Both the position numbers and the translations under genes were made by a program. Positions 18,875-27,585 of a DNA stretch of 64,000 nt are shown here, in pieces. The notes below the pieces were generated by a model, which did no database searches, was not told the origin of the DNA, and saw only the letters and a list, made by a program, of their open reading frames with translations. The stretch comes from CBDDIP01 sp965279405 (lineage in GTDB: Bacteria; Actinomycetota; Acidimicrobiia; Acidimicrobiales; Ilumatobacteraceae), in the NCBI GenBank assembly GCA_965279405.1, contig OZ257157.1:4712001-4776000 (forward strand), read 5' to 3'. Positions within the stretch are counted from its first letter, which is position 1. The number at the start of each line of letters is the position of its first letter.

Positions 18875-19305
18875 GACTCGGCGCGTACCTTGAGCTCGCG
18901 CACGGTGTTGAGGATGCGCACCTCGGCGCGTCGCTTGACGAAGCCGGGCAGCGGCACGACCAGCTCGATGGTCAGGTCGTAGCGAACCTCGGTGCCACCG
19001 TCGGGGGTGGGCGAGAAGTGGTAGGCCCCGTCGATGGTGCGCATGATGTCGCCGCGGACCATCGACCAGGCGAGCACCGCGGGCGCATCGCTGTAGTCGT
19101 AGGCCAGCGTGTAGTGCGTGCTGCGACCGAGTGCGGATGCCCGGAACTCGACCTCGAGCGGGCGGCCTTCGCCGTCGCGTCCGCGGACGATGACGTCCTT
19201 GACGTCCTTGGCCCAGTCGGGGTACCGCTCGACGTCGGCCGCGATGGCCCAGACGCGTTCGGGCGACGCGGCGATGGTGATGGTCTGGGACGCCGTTTCA
19301 GCCAT
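18871..19305 (-). CDS. SRPBCC family protein (polyketide cyclase/START-like)
   Basis: This SRPBCC-fold protein has 144 residues. It starts MAETASQTITIAASPERVWAI, the standard first strand and helix of the family, with VERYPDWAKDVKDV following. A hydrophobic ligand pocket is expected. Members in actinobacteria bind lipids or polyketide-like ligands or act as coenzyme Q-binding proteins. It sits between a small membrane protein and the ROK kinase in what looks like one operon running from queG. The ligand is not inferable. Confidence 0.85.
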   Translation of the reverse strand: MAETASQTITIAASPERVWAIAADVERYPDWAKDVKDVIVRGRDGEGRPLEVEFRASALGRSTHYTLAYDYSDAPAVLAWSMVRGDIMRTIDGAYHFSPTPDGGTEVRYDLTIELVVPLPGFVKRRAEVRILNTVRELKVRAES

Positions 19306-19314
19306 GGTGGTGTT

Positions 19315-19797
19315 CTACTCGATCGGACGGTTGGACGGTGCGGATGACGAAGCGACCCGAGGGCCGAAAGAACCGTAACGCGCCGCCCACAGCCCGTTGA
19401 TGCCAATGCCGAACATCGGCACGAGCACGCCGAAAGCCAACGCGTTCAGCTTGCCCTCGTCGAGCCCGACCACCCCGGCGATCGCTCCACCGAGCCCACC
19501 GAGGACCTGCAGGACCAGCGAGGCCGTGAGCGGCCGCCGGGTAGCCGAAGGCGCGGTGGGGCCGGTCAGGAGGAACAGGTTGGCCACCCCGACCTCGTCG
19601 GTTCGCGACCGTTCGAGCGCCGACGTGTAGCCCCACAGCGCAGCGGCGACGCCGATCGCGAACAGCACCATCGACACGCCACCGATGGTGAACTGTGCCG
19701 GGCGACGGTCGCGCAGCGGGATGGCGACGGCCAGCACGGCCAGGAACAGCGCCGTGCCGATGACGTCGAGGCGCACCAGCTTGCTCACGTGGTTCAT
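19315..19797 (-). CDS. Four-helix membrane protein, hypothetical
   Basis: This hypothetical integral membrane protein has 160 residues. Predicted helices are VIGTALFLAVLAVAIPL, MVLFAIGVAAALWGYTSAL, LVLQVLGGLGGAIAGVVGL and FGVLVPMFGIGINGLWAARYG. The start ATG 19797 overlaps the stop of the PimB-like glycosyltransferase (ATGA), so the genes are likely co-expressed. I do not recognise a family. Placement with a mannosyltransferase suggests an envelope-related role, which is inference only. Confidence 0.78.
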   Translation of the reverse strand: MNHVSKLVRLDVIGTALFLAVLAVAIPLRDRRPAQFTIGGVSMVLFAIGVAAALWGYTSALERSRTDEVGVANLFLLTGPTAPSATRRPLTASLVLQVLGGLGGAIAGVVGLDEGKLNALAFGVLVPMFGIGINGLWAARYGSFGPRVASSSAPSNRPIE

Positions 19798-20918
19798 TCT
19801 GGCAGCGCACCGAGCGAACGCCCCAGGCGCCGGGCCAGGACGTCGTAGGAGAACTCCTCCACGGCGCGTTCCCGGGCGGCGGCGCCCATCGCCGTGCGCC
19901 GCGTCGGCTGGTCGAGCAACGACTCGATCGCCGACGCCACCTCACGCGGATCGTCGGGGTGACGCACCATCAGCCCGGTGACGTCGTCGACCACTGCGTC
20001 CTCTGCTCCCCCGCTGTCGCCGGCCACCTGCGGCACGCCGCAGGCCGCGGCTTCGAGGAAGATGATCCCGAAGCCCTCCTGCTCGAGTCCGCCCCAACGG
20101 TTGCGGCACGGGATGGTGAACACGTCGCCGCAGCCGTAGAGCGCAGGCAGCTCGTCGTTCGACACGCGCCCCAGGAAGCGCACCGGCGCGTTCAGTCCGG
20201 CCGCGAGCTGCCGCAGGCGGGCTTCGTCGCGGCCACCGCCGGAGATGGCCAGCAGCAGGTCGGGACGGCTGCGTCGCAGCAGCGCCGCGGCACGGATCGC
20301 GGTGTCGAAGCCCTTGCGCGGCACGAGGCGGCTGATGCTGACCACGAGCTCGGCGTCCACCGGGAGACCGAAGTGCTCACGAGCGACGATCCGCTCCGTC
20401 GGCGAGAGCGGTCGGAACCGCTCGGTGTCGACGCCGGGCGGGACGACCGTGATCGGCAGCGCCCGCCCGGCCGCGTGGCGGGCTTCGGCTGCCGGGTAGG
20501 CGCCGGCGGCGATGATGTGCCGGGCGCGCCGCAGCACGTAGCCGAGGGTCTGACGCGAACCCGGCAGGCGCCCCGGGACCGTGACCTCGGCGCCGTGCAC
20601 GACGAGGTCGTACGGCAGCTTCAACGACGGACCCACGAGCCCGACCGGGAGCGCCGGATCGAGCACCACGAGATCCGCGCCCTCCTCGCGCGCCAGCGCG
20701 TCGATGCGTTGCACCATCCACGGGTGCGGCAGCAGGACGGGCTCGCGGGTGCGCACGATGCGGAACGGTTGCTCGGCGTCGAACTGCTCGGCACCGCGGT
20801 ACGGCGTGGTGAGCACCGTGAACTGGTCGGGTGGCAGGCGCCGCCACCACTCCCACAGCAGCGACTGGATGCCGCCGATCTTCGGGGGGAAGTCGTTGGT
20901 GACGAGGAGGTGCTTCAC
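19794..20918 (-). CDS. GT4 glycosyltransferase (PimB'-like mannosyltransferase)
   Basis: This GT-B glycosyltransferase of family GT4 has 374 residues. It begins with VKHLLVTNDFPPKIGGIQS, the N-terminal acceptor-site loop found in PimB/PimC-type enzymes. The donor domain has ISRLVPRKGFD, SGGGRDEARL and the EGFGIIFLEAAACG motif that binds the NDP-sugar. It is likely to add mannose from GDP-mannose to phosphatidylinositol mannosides or related glycolipids at the inner membrane face. GTG 20918 overlaps the queG stop. Length matches PimB'. The acceptor is inferred from the family. Confidence 0.87.
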   Translation of the reverse strand: MKHLLVTNDFPPKIGGIQSLLWEWWRRLPPDQFTVLTTPYRGAEQFDAEQPFRIVRTREPVLLPHPWMVQRIDALAREEGADLVVLDPALPVGLVGPSLKLPYDLVVHGAEVTVPGRLPGSRQTLGYVLRRARHIIAAGAYPAAEARHAAGRALPITVVPPGVDTERFRPLSPTERIVAREHFGLPVDAELVVSISRLVPRKGFDTAIRAAALLRRSRPDLLLAISGGGRDEARLRQLAAGLNAPVRFLGRVSNDELPALYGCGDVFTIPCRNRWGGLEQEGFGIIFLEAAACGVPQVAGDSGGAEDAVVDDVTGLMVRHPDDPREVASAIESLLDQPTRRTAMGAAARERAVEEFSYDVLARRLGRSLGALPE

Positions 20919-22042
20919 GCGCGGCACAGCTCGGCGAGCACGTCGGGATCGGGATCGGTGGCGGGCAGCATGTCGTGCATCCCGAGCGACCGGGCGACCC
21001 ACACGGCGTGGGCCCGCAGCACGGCGTCGGGATCAGCAAGGTACCGCAGCACGGCGGTGGCGACCCGGCGATCGGCGCTGTCGCCGACGTTGCCCAGCAC
21101 GATCAGCGCGTTGCGGCGCACCCAGCGCGGATCGCGATCGGCGAGGTAGCGCCGACCCCAGGCGCGCATCACCTCGTCGTCATCCGCCTCGAGCACCTCG
21201 AGCACGTCGATCCACGGCTGGCGGTCGCGCTCAGCGGCGGCAGCGGCAGGGACGCGGTTGTCGATGCTCGGGCGCATCGACGGCGGGCAGGCCAGCTGGC
21301 ACTCGTCGCAGCCGTAGATGCGATCGCCGATCGCCGTGCGCCAGCGGTGCTCGACGATGCCCGGCTTCTGCAGCAGCCAGGCCAGGCACCGGCCGGCATC
21401 GATCACACCGTCGCTGACGATGGCGGCGGTCGGGCATCGGTCGATGCAGCGGTGGCACGCGCCGCACCCGTCCGGCACCAGCTGTTCGGCAACGGGTAGC
21501 GCGGCGTCGGTGATCACGCAGCCGAGCACGAACCAGCTGCCGGCGCCGGGCAGCAGGAGGTTGGCGTTCTTGCCGAACCAGCCGAGGCCGGCGAGGTGGG
21601 CGACTTCGCGGTCGACGATGCTGTTGTCGTCGGCGAAGGGCACGGCCCGGTAGCCGAGGGAGCGCAGGTGGTTGGCCACGGACCAGAGGCCCTCACGAAG
21701 CGGGGCGTAGTGGTCGGCCCACGAGTAGCGGGCGACACGCCCGGCGGGGTGGACGACGGGCTCGACGTCGTCGTCGAAGTACGGGCGAGCACCGACGACG
21801 ATGCTGCGGGCGTCGCGGACCGCCTGGGCGGGGTCGGTGGAGCGCTCGATGTTGCGATAGGTGAACGACATCCCGTCGTGCAGGTTCAGCGCTTCCCGGC
21901 GGTGCAGCTCGGCGCGGGCCCGCAGCAGTGGCTCGGCCGGAGCGATGCCGGTGTGGGTGAGGCCGTGCTCGACAGCGATGGCGGTGAGGCGACCGACGAG
22001 CGCCGCATCGACCGGGACGGGCGCCGGGTCAGGAGGCCTCAC
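20915..22042 (-). CDS. queG: Epoxyqueuosine reductase
   Basis: This cobalamin and Fe-S dependent enzyme has 375 residues and reduces epoxyqueuosine to queuosine in tRNA anticodons. Two 4Fe-4S motifs are visible: CGACHRCIDRCP and CDECQLACP. Upstream conserved blocks are MSFTYRNIERSTDP, VVGARPYFDDD and GLGWFGKNANLLLP. The C terminus carries a HEAT-like repeat region (RRYLADRDPRWVRRNALIVLGNVG) that contacts tRNA. The start is a GTG at 22042, overlapping the small CxxC gene upstream by 14 bp. No other queuosine genes are seen in the window. Confidence 0.94.
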   Translation of the reverse strand: MRPPDPAPVPVDAALVGRLTAIAVEHGLTHTGIAPAEPLLRARAELHRREALNLHDGMSFTYRNIERSTDPAQAVRDARSIVVGARPYFDDDVEPVVHPAGRVARYSWADHYAPLREGLWSVANHLRSLGYRAVPFADDNSIVDREVAHLAGLGWFGKNANLLLPGAGSWFVLGCVITDAALPVAEQLVPDGCGACHRCIDRCPTAAIVSDGVIDAGRCLAWLLQKPGIVEHRWRTAIGDRIYGCDECQLACPPSMRPSIDNRVPAAAAAERDRQPWIDVLEVLEADDDEVMRAWGRRYLADRDPRWVRRNALIVLGNVGDSADRRVATAVLRYLADPDAVLRAHAVWVARSLGMHDMLPATDPDPDVLAELCRA

Positions 22043-22223
22043 GGAAGCGAAGCGTAGGCAGCATCCCTGCCGCTTCCAGCAGGCGCACCACCCGGGCTTC
22101 CTCCGAATCGCCGACGAGCATCAGCTCCACCGGTGCCGGCGAGAGGATGTGCGTGACGATGCAGTCGGCGCAGGTGGCCGTGCGGCGCATGCTGCAGCTG
22201 TCGCAATCGATGGTGATGTTCAT
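22029..22223 (-). CDS. Small CxxC zinc-knuckle-like protein
   Basis: This short protein has about 64 residues and starts at ATG 22223. The N terminus has CDSC and CADC pairs separated by seven residues, a pattern for a zinc knuckle or a redox or Fe-S site. A hydrophobic stretch and a helix (SEEARVVRLLEAAGM) follow. The 3' end overlaps queG by 14 bp, so translation may be coupled. The family is not recognised with certainty. Its co-location with an Fe-S enzyme could mean a helper role, or it may be an unrelated small regulator. Confidence 0.7.
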   Translation of the reverse strand: MNITIDCDSCSMRRTATCADCIVTHILSPAPVELMLVGDSEEARVVRLLEAAGMLPTLRFREAS

Positions 22224-22270
22224 GTGGATCACTGAACCACGGGGGTGTGACATCGCCCGCCGACGGCTGG

Positions 22271-23503
22271 TCAGCGCCGGGCCACCTGGAGGAACTGGTC
22301 GCTGCTGACGATCGAGGCGCCCGCGGCGCGGACGTCGGCCACGACTGCCTGGTCGTTGGTCACCACGACCACGGCCCGTTCGACGTCGAGGCGGTCGACT
22401 TCCTCGCGAAGCACGTCGTCGGCCAGCACACCAGCCGGCGAGTACTGCACGCGAACCAGCCGTCGCCGCGGGGCGGACGCGCCGAGCACGTCGGCGCCGT
22501 CGAAGACGACCGTGATCGCGGTGCTCCACCGTCGAGCGACGTCCTCGGCCAACGACACGCATGCCGACCGCTGGTGCTCCAGGTCGAAGGCGGGCCAGCC
22601 GAGCTTGGCCACGTTGTAGCCGTCGACGAGCACCAGCGCGCCCGATCGCATCAGGTGCTCGGTCGCCTCGATCGTGTCGGCGCGCACCCCACCCGGCAGC
22701 TTCACCGGCGTCCGGGTCGGGGGTGCAGGTGAACGCCGTCGACGCGGCGCCGGCGCGCTCCGAGGTGCGGCGGCCACGTGCGCGTCGTCGAGCAGCGCGC
22801 TGAGATCGGTGGTCGCCGCGCGGGCTCGCTCCAACAGGTCGGGCAACGTCACCGAGCGTTGTTGCTCGGACCGGCGCAGCGCGTCGGCCGTCGCCCGCGC
22901 ATCGGCCAGCGCGTCGTCGCGTGCGGCTTCCGCGGCGCGTCGAGCTTCGTCCGCAGTTGCAGCGGCCGACGTGGCCGCGTCGAGCCGGCGCCGAAGGGTG
23001 GCCACCTCGTCGGTCAGTGCGGTGATCGCTCCGGCGTCTCCCGCCCGGTCGGCACGCTCACGCTCGAGCTCGGTCTGTGCGGCGAGCAGCTCGACGCGTG
23101 CTCTGGCCGCTGCGGCCTCGGCGGCCTCGCGGCGCCGCTGTTCGCGACGCAGCTCGCTGCCCGCGTCGGAGCCGGCCGTCGACGCGACCGCCAGCAGATC
23201 GAGCAACGAGCCGTGCCACCCCTCCGGGCGTTGCAGCCACAGCATCGCCGCCTGATCGAGGAGCTCGTCGGTGGCCACTGAACCCAGCCGTTGGCGGAAG
23301 ACGTCGTCGCCCTCGACCGCGCGGCGCACCGGCCCGAGCGCCTTCGGCGGCAGCTTGTGGAAGCGCAGGAACGGGCGCAGGCCGGCCGGGAACGGCAGTG
23401 GCGGTCGCAACTTGGACCCGGCAGCGGCGATGCCGACGGCGAACTCGAGCGCGGACAGCAGCATCGAATCCGGCACGTCGTCCGCTGCGGGTTGGTCCTC
23501 CAC
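22271..23503 (-). CDS. NYN (PIN-like) domain protein with coiled coil
   Basis: This protein has about 410 residues. Residues 1-130 form a helical N-terminal domain. A long Ala/Arg/Glu-rich coiled coil follows (about 135-240). The C terminus is an NYN/YacP-type RNase domain, with LVDGYNVAK, the VVFDGAD strand, a VRVQYSPAGVLADD stretch and VVTNDQAVV supplying the acidic residues expected for metal-dependent RNA cleavage. GTG 23503 is the chosen start, with GTG 23512 an alternative. It is divergent from the exonuclease gene and shares its regulatory region with two LexA-like boxes, so it may be damage-inducible. The RNA substrate is unknown. Confidence 0.83.
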   Translation of the reverse strand: MEDQPAADDVPDSMLLSALEFAVGIAAAGSKLRPPLPFPAGLRPFLRFHKLPPKALGPVRRAVEGDDVFRQRLGSVATDELLDQAAMLWLQRPEGWHGSLLDLLAVASTAGSDAGSELRREQRRREAAEAAAARARVELLAAQTELERERADRAGDAGAITALTDEVATLRRRLDAATSAAATADEARRAAEAARDDALADARATADALRRSEQQRSVTLPDLLERARAATTDLSALLDDAHVAAAPRSAPAPRRRRSPAPPTRTPVKLPGGVRADTIEATEHLMRSGALVLVDGYNVAKLGWPAFDLEHQRSACVSLAEDVARRWSTAITVVFDGADVLGASAPRRRLVRVQYSPAGVLADDVLREEVDRLDVERAVVVVTNDQAVVADVRAAGASIVSSDQFLQVARR

Positions 23504-23538
23504 GGACGTCACGTTACCGAGGGCGCGCGAACCGGCAC

Positions 23539-23574
23539 TCGAACAGATGTTCTTGACATCGAACGGACGTTCGT
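23539..23574. promoter_or_regulatory. Two tandem LexA (SOS) boxes
   Basis: Two copies of the actinobacterial/Gram-positive SOS-box pattern CGAAC-N4-GTTC lie 20 bp apart. They read TCGAAC-agat-GTTCTT at 23539-23554 and TCGAAC-ggac-GTTCGT at 23559-23574. A TTGACA hexamer at 23553-23558 sits between them as a possible -35. They lie between the NYN gene (minus) and the exonuclease/GIY-YIG gene (plus). LexA bound here would occlude the promoter, so induction on DNA damage is predicted. Confidence 0.8.
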
Positions 23575-23590
23575 GGTTCGCTCGTGCTTC

Positions 23591-25234
23591 GTGCAACGCT
23601 CCTTCGACGATCTCGGCACCCCGTTGTGCGACGTGACGTTCTGCGTGCTGGACATCGAGACCACCGGCAGCGACCGCAACGGCGATGGCATCACCGAGAT
23701 CGGCGCGGTCAAGGTCCGCGCCGGCGAGTGCCTCGGCACGTTCCACACGATGGTCAACCCTGGGCGGGCCATCCCGCCCACCATCACGGTCCTCACCGGC
23801 ATCACCGACATGATGGTCGCCCCGGCGCCGCGCATCGAACAGGTCCTGCCGTCGCTGCTCGAGTTCGCACGCGGGTGCGTCATCGTGGGCCACAACGTCA
23901 ACTTCGACACGGCCTTCCTCAACGCGGCGATGCGTCGCTCCGATCGACCTCGTCTCGATCATCCGATCGTCGACACGTTGCCGCTCGCCCGCCGGCTGGT
24001 GCGCGACGAGGTGCCGGACTGCCGCCTCGGCACGCTCGCCACGCGGTTCCGGCTGGACCACAAGCCGACGCACCGGGCGCTGGACGACGCGCTGGCCACC
24101 GCCGACCTGCTGCACCTGTTGATCGAGCGCGCTGCCGGTCACGGTGTGCTCGGCCTCGACGACCTGATCGCCCTGCCCAAGCTCGGCAGCCACCCGATGG
24201 TCGGCAAGCTCAAGCTGACCACGTCGCTGCCGCGGTCGCCCGGCGTGTACCTGTTCCACGGGCTCGGCGACGAGATCCTGTACGTCGGAAAGGCCACCAA
24301 CCTGCGCCAGCGCGTGCGCAGCTACTTCGGCAGCGACGATCGGCGCAAGATCGGCGCGCTGTTGCGCGAGACGCAGCGGATCTCCTGCGTTGCGACACCG
24401 GACGTCTTGTCTGCCGAGGTGCTCGAGCTCCGCTACATCCACCACGCGTCACCGCGATACAACAAGGTCGGCACCACCTCCGATCGCTACTGCTACGTGC
24501 GCCTGTCCACGCACGAGGCGTGGCCGCGGTTCAGCGTCGTGCGCGACCCCACCGGCCTCGGCGCCCACCTCGGCCCGCTGCCGTCGAAGGCGATGGCCAC
24601 GCTCGTCATCGAGGCGCTGCAGACCGTGTTCCCACTGCGCCGCTGCACCATCAAGCTCGGCCGCAACCACGTGCCCACCGGAGTCGCCGCGCCGTGCACG
24701 CCGGCGCAGCTCGGGGTGTCGACCTGCCCGTGCGCTCAGTCGGTGGATCCCCATCGCTACGCGGCGATCAGCGCCGGCGCCGTGTCGGCGATCACCACCA
24801 GCCCACACCTGGTGCTCGACGTGTTGCGCACCCGCCTCGTCGCGCTGGCCGCCGAGCAGCGCTTCGAGGAAGCCGCTGCCGTTCGCGATCGCGCCCACGC
24901 CTTCGTCAGCGCCATGCAGCGCCAGCGGATGATCCAGCGGATGTGTGCGATGGGGGCCACGGAGGTGGCGGTTGGCGACGTCGTGCTCCACCTCGACCGG
25001 GGTGTGCTGCAGCACGTCGGCGAGCCCGATCGGCTGCCGTTCACCCTGCCGCTGCCGGCACCGTCCACCGGCGAGGTCGATGGGCCGCTGCCCCGTCACG
25101 CCGTGGACGAGGTGCTCTGCCTCGCCCGTGGTCTCGACCGCCTGGCCGGCCAAGCGCGGGTCCAGCACTGCGACGGCGTGTGGACGTCCCCCGCCGGCCG
25201 CCTCTCCCCCCTCACCCGCCTCCACGCCGCCTGA
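23591..25234 (+). CDS. DEDDh exonuclease fused to UvrC-type GIY-YIG nuclease (Cho-like)
   Basis: This two-nuclease fusion has about 547 residues. The N-terminal DnaQ-like DEDDh 3'-5' exonuclease has FCVLDIETTG, GHNVNFDTAFL and the HRALDDALATADL motif with its His and Asp. A GIY-YIG domain follows (SPGVYLFHGLGDEILYVGKA, RVRSYF), then a UvrC/Cho-like region and a UVR-type segment (EQRFEEAAAVRDRAHA). The start is set at GTG 23591, which begins the VQRSFDDLGTPL block; GTG 23573 and 23633 are alternatives. It resembles the bacterial exonuclease-Cho fusions that cut around bulky lesions, and the upstream LexA boxes fit that role. Confidence 0.93.
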   Translation: MQRSFDDLGTPLCDVTFCVLDIETTGSDRNGDGITEIGAVKVRAGECLGTFHTMVNPGRAIPPTITVLTGITDMMVAPAPRIEQVLPSLLEFARGCVIVGHNVNFDTAFLNAAMRRSDRPRLDHPIVDTLPLARRLVRDEVPDCRLGTLATRFRLDHKPTHRALDDALATADLLHLLIERAAGHGVLGLDDLIALPKLGSHPMVGKLKLTTSLPRSPGVYLFHGLGDEILYVGKATNLRQRVRSYFGSDDRRKIGALLRETQRISCVATPDVLSAEVLELRYIHHASPRYNKVGTTSDRYCYVRLSTHEAWPRFSVVRDPTGLGAHLGPLPSKAMATLVIEALQTVFPLRRCTIKLGRNHVPTGVAAPCTPAQLGVSTCPCAQSVDPHRYAAISAGAVSAITTSPHLVLDVLRTRLVALAAEQRFEEAAAVRDRAHAFVSAMQRQRMIQRMCAMGATEVAVGDVVLHLDRGVLQHVGEPDRLPFTLPLPAPSTGEVDGPLPRHAVDEVLCLARGLDRLAGQARVQHCDGVWTSPAGRLSPLTRLHAA

Positions 25235-25329
25235 CCCGCCCGCCCACCCCGCTTGGGCGCGGAACCGACGACATGACGTCGCGATCGCGCCCATGGTTTC
25301 GTCACGTGACGATTCACGACGGGGTGGGA

Positions 25330-26160
25330 TCAGAGGATGACGGCGCCTTCGGTGTCGATGGTGAGGACCTTCGTGTGGCCATCGGGGGGCATCGAGGCGG
25401 CGATCGATTCGGCGTCATCGACAGCGCACAGGGTGGCCACGGTCGGACCGGATCCCGACAGCCAGCCACACCACGCTCCGGCGGCGAGCGCGGCATCGAG
25501 CGCCCGTCGTGATTGCGGGACCCCGGCGAACCTGGCGTCCTGGTGCAATCGATCCTCGGTCGCGGCGCGCAGCGCGCTCACGTCGCCGGCAGCGAGCGCG
25601 GCGACCAGCAGCGCGGTGCGTCCGACGTTGAACACTGCATCGGCTCGGCTGATCTCGGCGACCAGCCGCTTGCGCGATTCGTCGGTCGAGGTGGTGGTGG
25701 TCGGCACCCAGACGACCACGGTCGGATCGAACCCGAGCGGCACCCGTACGGCGTGCCCACCCGCCGCGGCGACCACGCCGCCGAGCAGGGACGCCGCCAC
25801 GTTGTCGGCATGCCCCTCCAACTGCGTCGCCTCGCTGAGCACCTCGACCGGCTCGCCGCGCTGCGCCTGCGCCGCCAGCAGCCCGGCGATGCGCACGGCA
25901 CCACTGAACCCCAGGCCGCGCCCCATCGGGATCGGGCAGCGGAGCCGCAGCGGCCCCTCGCCGCCGGCACGGCGGAAGGCGATGAAGGCAGGGTGGTGCT
26001 CGTCCACTGCCCGACTCGACGTGTCGTCAGCAAGCGCCCGACCGGTGCCGAGCACGGCGTGCAGCGACAGCGCCATCCCCAGCGCGTCGAACCCCGGCCC
26101 GAGGTTGGCCGACGACGCCGGCACCCGCACCGTTACGTCGGGCACACGCGCATCCGGCAC
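25330..26160 (-). CDS. thrB: Homoserine kinase
   Basis: This GHMP kinase has 276 residues and phosphorylates homoserine in threonine synthesis. The N terminus has VRVPASSANLGPGFDALGMAL, typical of ThrB. The ATP-binding glycine motif is PMGRGLGFSGA, where most ThrB proteins have GLGSSAA, so one serine is replaced by Phe. The C-terminal SGSGPTVATL motif is intact. The start is a GTG at 26160, directly abutting the trpD stop, so the pair is co-transcribed. No thrC or hom gene is in the window. Confidence 0.87.
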   Translation of the reverse strand: MPDARVPDVTVRVPASSANLGPGFDALGMALSLHAVLGTGRALADDTSSRAVDEHHPAFIAFRRAGGEGPLRLRCPIPMGRGLGFSGAVRIAGLLAAQAQRGEPVEVLSEATQLEGHADNVAASLLGGVVAAAGGHAVRVPLGFDPTVVVWVPTTTTSTDESRKRLVAEISRADAVFNVGRTALLVAALAAGDVSALRAATEDRLHQDARFAGVPQSRRALDAALAAGAWCGWLSGSGPTVATLCAVDDAESIAASMPPDGHTKVLTIDTEGAVIL

Positions 26161-27222
26161 TCAGCTGCCCAGCTCGGCCCGTGCCGCCTGCGATTCCTCG
26201 ACGAACGCCGCCAACGCTGCGGCGGCGCGACCGCTGTCGATCGACTCCTCCGCCATCGGCAGCCCTTCCTTCAGCGACACCGCCACACCGGCGACCACCA
26301 GCCCGGCCGCCGCGTTGAGCACGACGATGTTGCGGTGCGCGCCGCGCTGACCGGCGAGCACGGAACGGACGACGGCCGCGTTGCGCGCCGGGTTGCCGCC
26401 GACCAGCTCGTCGCTGATCGCGGGGGCAAGACCGAGCGACACCGGGTCGACCGTGAACGAGTGCACCGAATCGTCGTCGAGCGCCAGCACCGTGGACACC
26501 CCGGTCGTGCTCAGCTCGTCGAGGCCATCGCCGTGCACCACCCACGCCCGGTGCGAACCGTGCAGCCGCAGTGACGCCAGCATCCGCTCGGCGGTGGCCG
26601 GGTTGGCCACCCCGATCAACTGCCGCTTCACCCGTCCCGGGTTGGCCATCGGACCGAGCAGGTTGAACACGGTCGGCACACCGATCTCGCGACGGCTCGG
26701 CGCGGCGAAGCGGAACGCCGGGTGGTAGCGGGGCGCCAGGCAGAAGCCGATGCCGGCTCGTTCGACGCAGCGCCGCACACCCTCGGGCGGCAGCTCGATG
26801 GCCACCCCGAGCTCCTCGAGCACGTCGGCCGTGCCGCACTGTGAGGACGCAGCACGAGCCCCGTGCTTGCACACCGGGACGCCGTGGCCGGCGACGACGA
26901 TCGCCGCCATCGTGCTGACGTTGATCGAGTGGCTGCGGTCGCCGCCGGTGCCGACGATGTCGATCGCCCGCGACGACAGGTCGTCGCCGAGCGGGACGAT
27001 CTCGGCGGCGGCCAGGACAGCATCGAGCAACCCGGACAGCTCCTCGGGTGACTCACCCTTGGCGCGCAGTGCGACGACGAAGCCGATCAGCTGCGCCGGC
27101 GTGGCGTCGCCGGCGAGGATCGTGGTCATCGCCGCCCGGGCGTGCGCCGCCGGCAGGTCGCGGTGCTCCAGCAGTTCGGTCAGGAGCGCGGGCCAACCAC
27201 CCAACTCGTCGAGCAAGCTCAT
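26161..27222 (-). CDS. trpD: Anthranilate phosphoribosyltransferase
   Basis: This enzyme of tryptophan biosynthesis has 353 residues and joins anthranilate to PRPP. The PRPP-binding motif is DIVGTGGD, followed by SINVSTMAAIVVAGHGVPVCKHG, GFCLAPRYHPA and FNLLGPMANP. ATG 27222 gives the expected N-terminal helical domain (ELLEHRDLPAAHARAAM). It abuts thrB, and other trp genes are not nearby, so it is an isolated trpD copy. Members of this fold also act on other aromatics, but the motifs are those of TrpD proper. Confidence 0.94.
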   Translation of the reverse strand: MSLLDELGGWPALLTELLEHRDLPAAHARAAMTTILAGDATPAQLIGFVVALRAKGESPEELSGLLDAVLAAAEIVPLGDDLSSRAIDIVGTGGDRSHSINVSTMAAIVVAGHGVPVCKHGARAASSQCGTADVLEELGVAIELPPEGVRRCVERAGIGFCLAPRYHPAFRFAAPSRREIGVPTVFNLLGPMANPGRVKRQLIGVANPATAERMLASLRLHGSHRAWVVHGDGLDELSTTGVSTVLALDDDSVHSFTVDPVSLGLAPAISDELVGGNPARNAAVVRSVLAGQRGAHRNIVVLNAAAGLVVAGVAVSLKEGLPMAEESIDSGRAAAALAAFVEESQAARAELGS

Positions 27223-27231
27223 CGGTCGAGG

Positions 27232-27471
27232 CTACGCGGAGCGGCGGCGCTGACGGATCATCCGCCGTCGCTCCCGCTCCGTCGCACCACCCCAGACACC
27301 CTGCTTCTCACGAACCTGCAAGGCGTACTCGAGGCATGCGACGCGCACGCTGCACTCGGCGCACACGGCCTTTGCGTCGAGCGCGTCATCCTCGTCGTCT
27401 GGGTAGAAGACGGTCGGCTCGAGCCCCCGACATGCTCCGAGCTCCCGCCACACGATCTGTTTCGCCGACAC
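27232..27471 (-). CDS. whiB: WhiB family iron-sulfur transcription regulator
   Basis: This WhiB-like protein has about 79 residues. The 4Fe-4S ligands are the Cys in GACRG, the CAEC pair and the Cys in VACLEY. The GVWGG turn and basic tail ERERRRMIRQRRR follow. I choose GTG 27471 (VSAKQIVWRELG) because a TAGATT -10-like element at 27529-27534 (minus strand) ends just upstream of the other GTG at 27528, which would then fall outside the mRNA. WhiB proteins bind sigma-A and sense redox or NO. Which WhiB subfamily this is cannot be settled. Confidence 0.93.
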   Translation of the reverse strand: MSAKQIVWRELGACRGLEPTVFYPDDEDDALDAKAVCAECSVRVACLEYALQVREKQGVWGGATERERRRMIRQRRRSA

Positions 27472-27585
27472 GACTTTCGTCCCCCGGATCTGGCTTCGCT
27501 GTTCGGCTGTCGTGCCGAGCAGGAGCACGAATCTAGGTTCATCCCCCGCACTTGGAAAGGGGCAATTCGTAACGATTGTGCGCGT

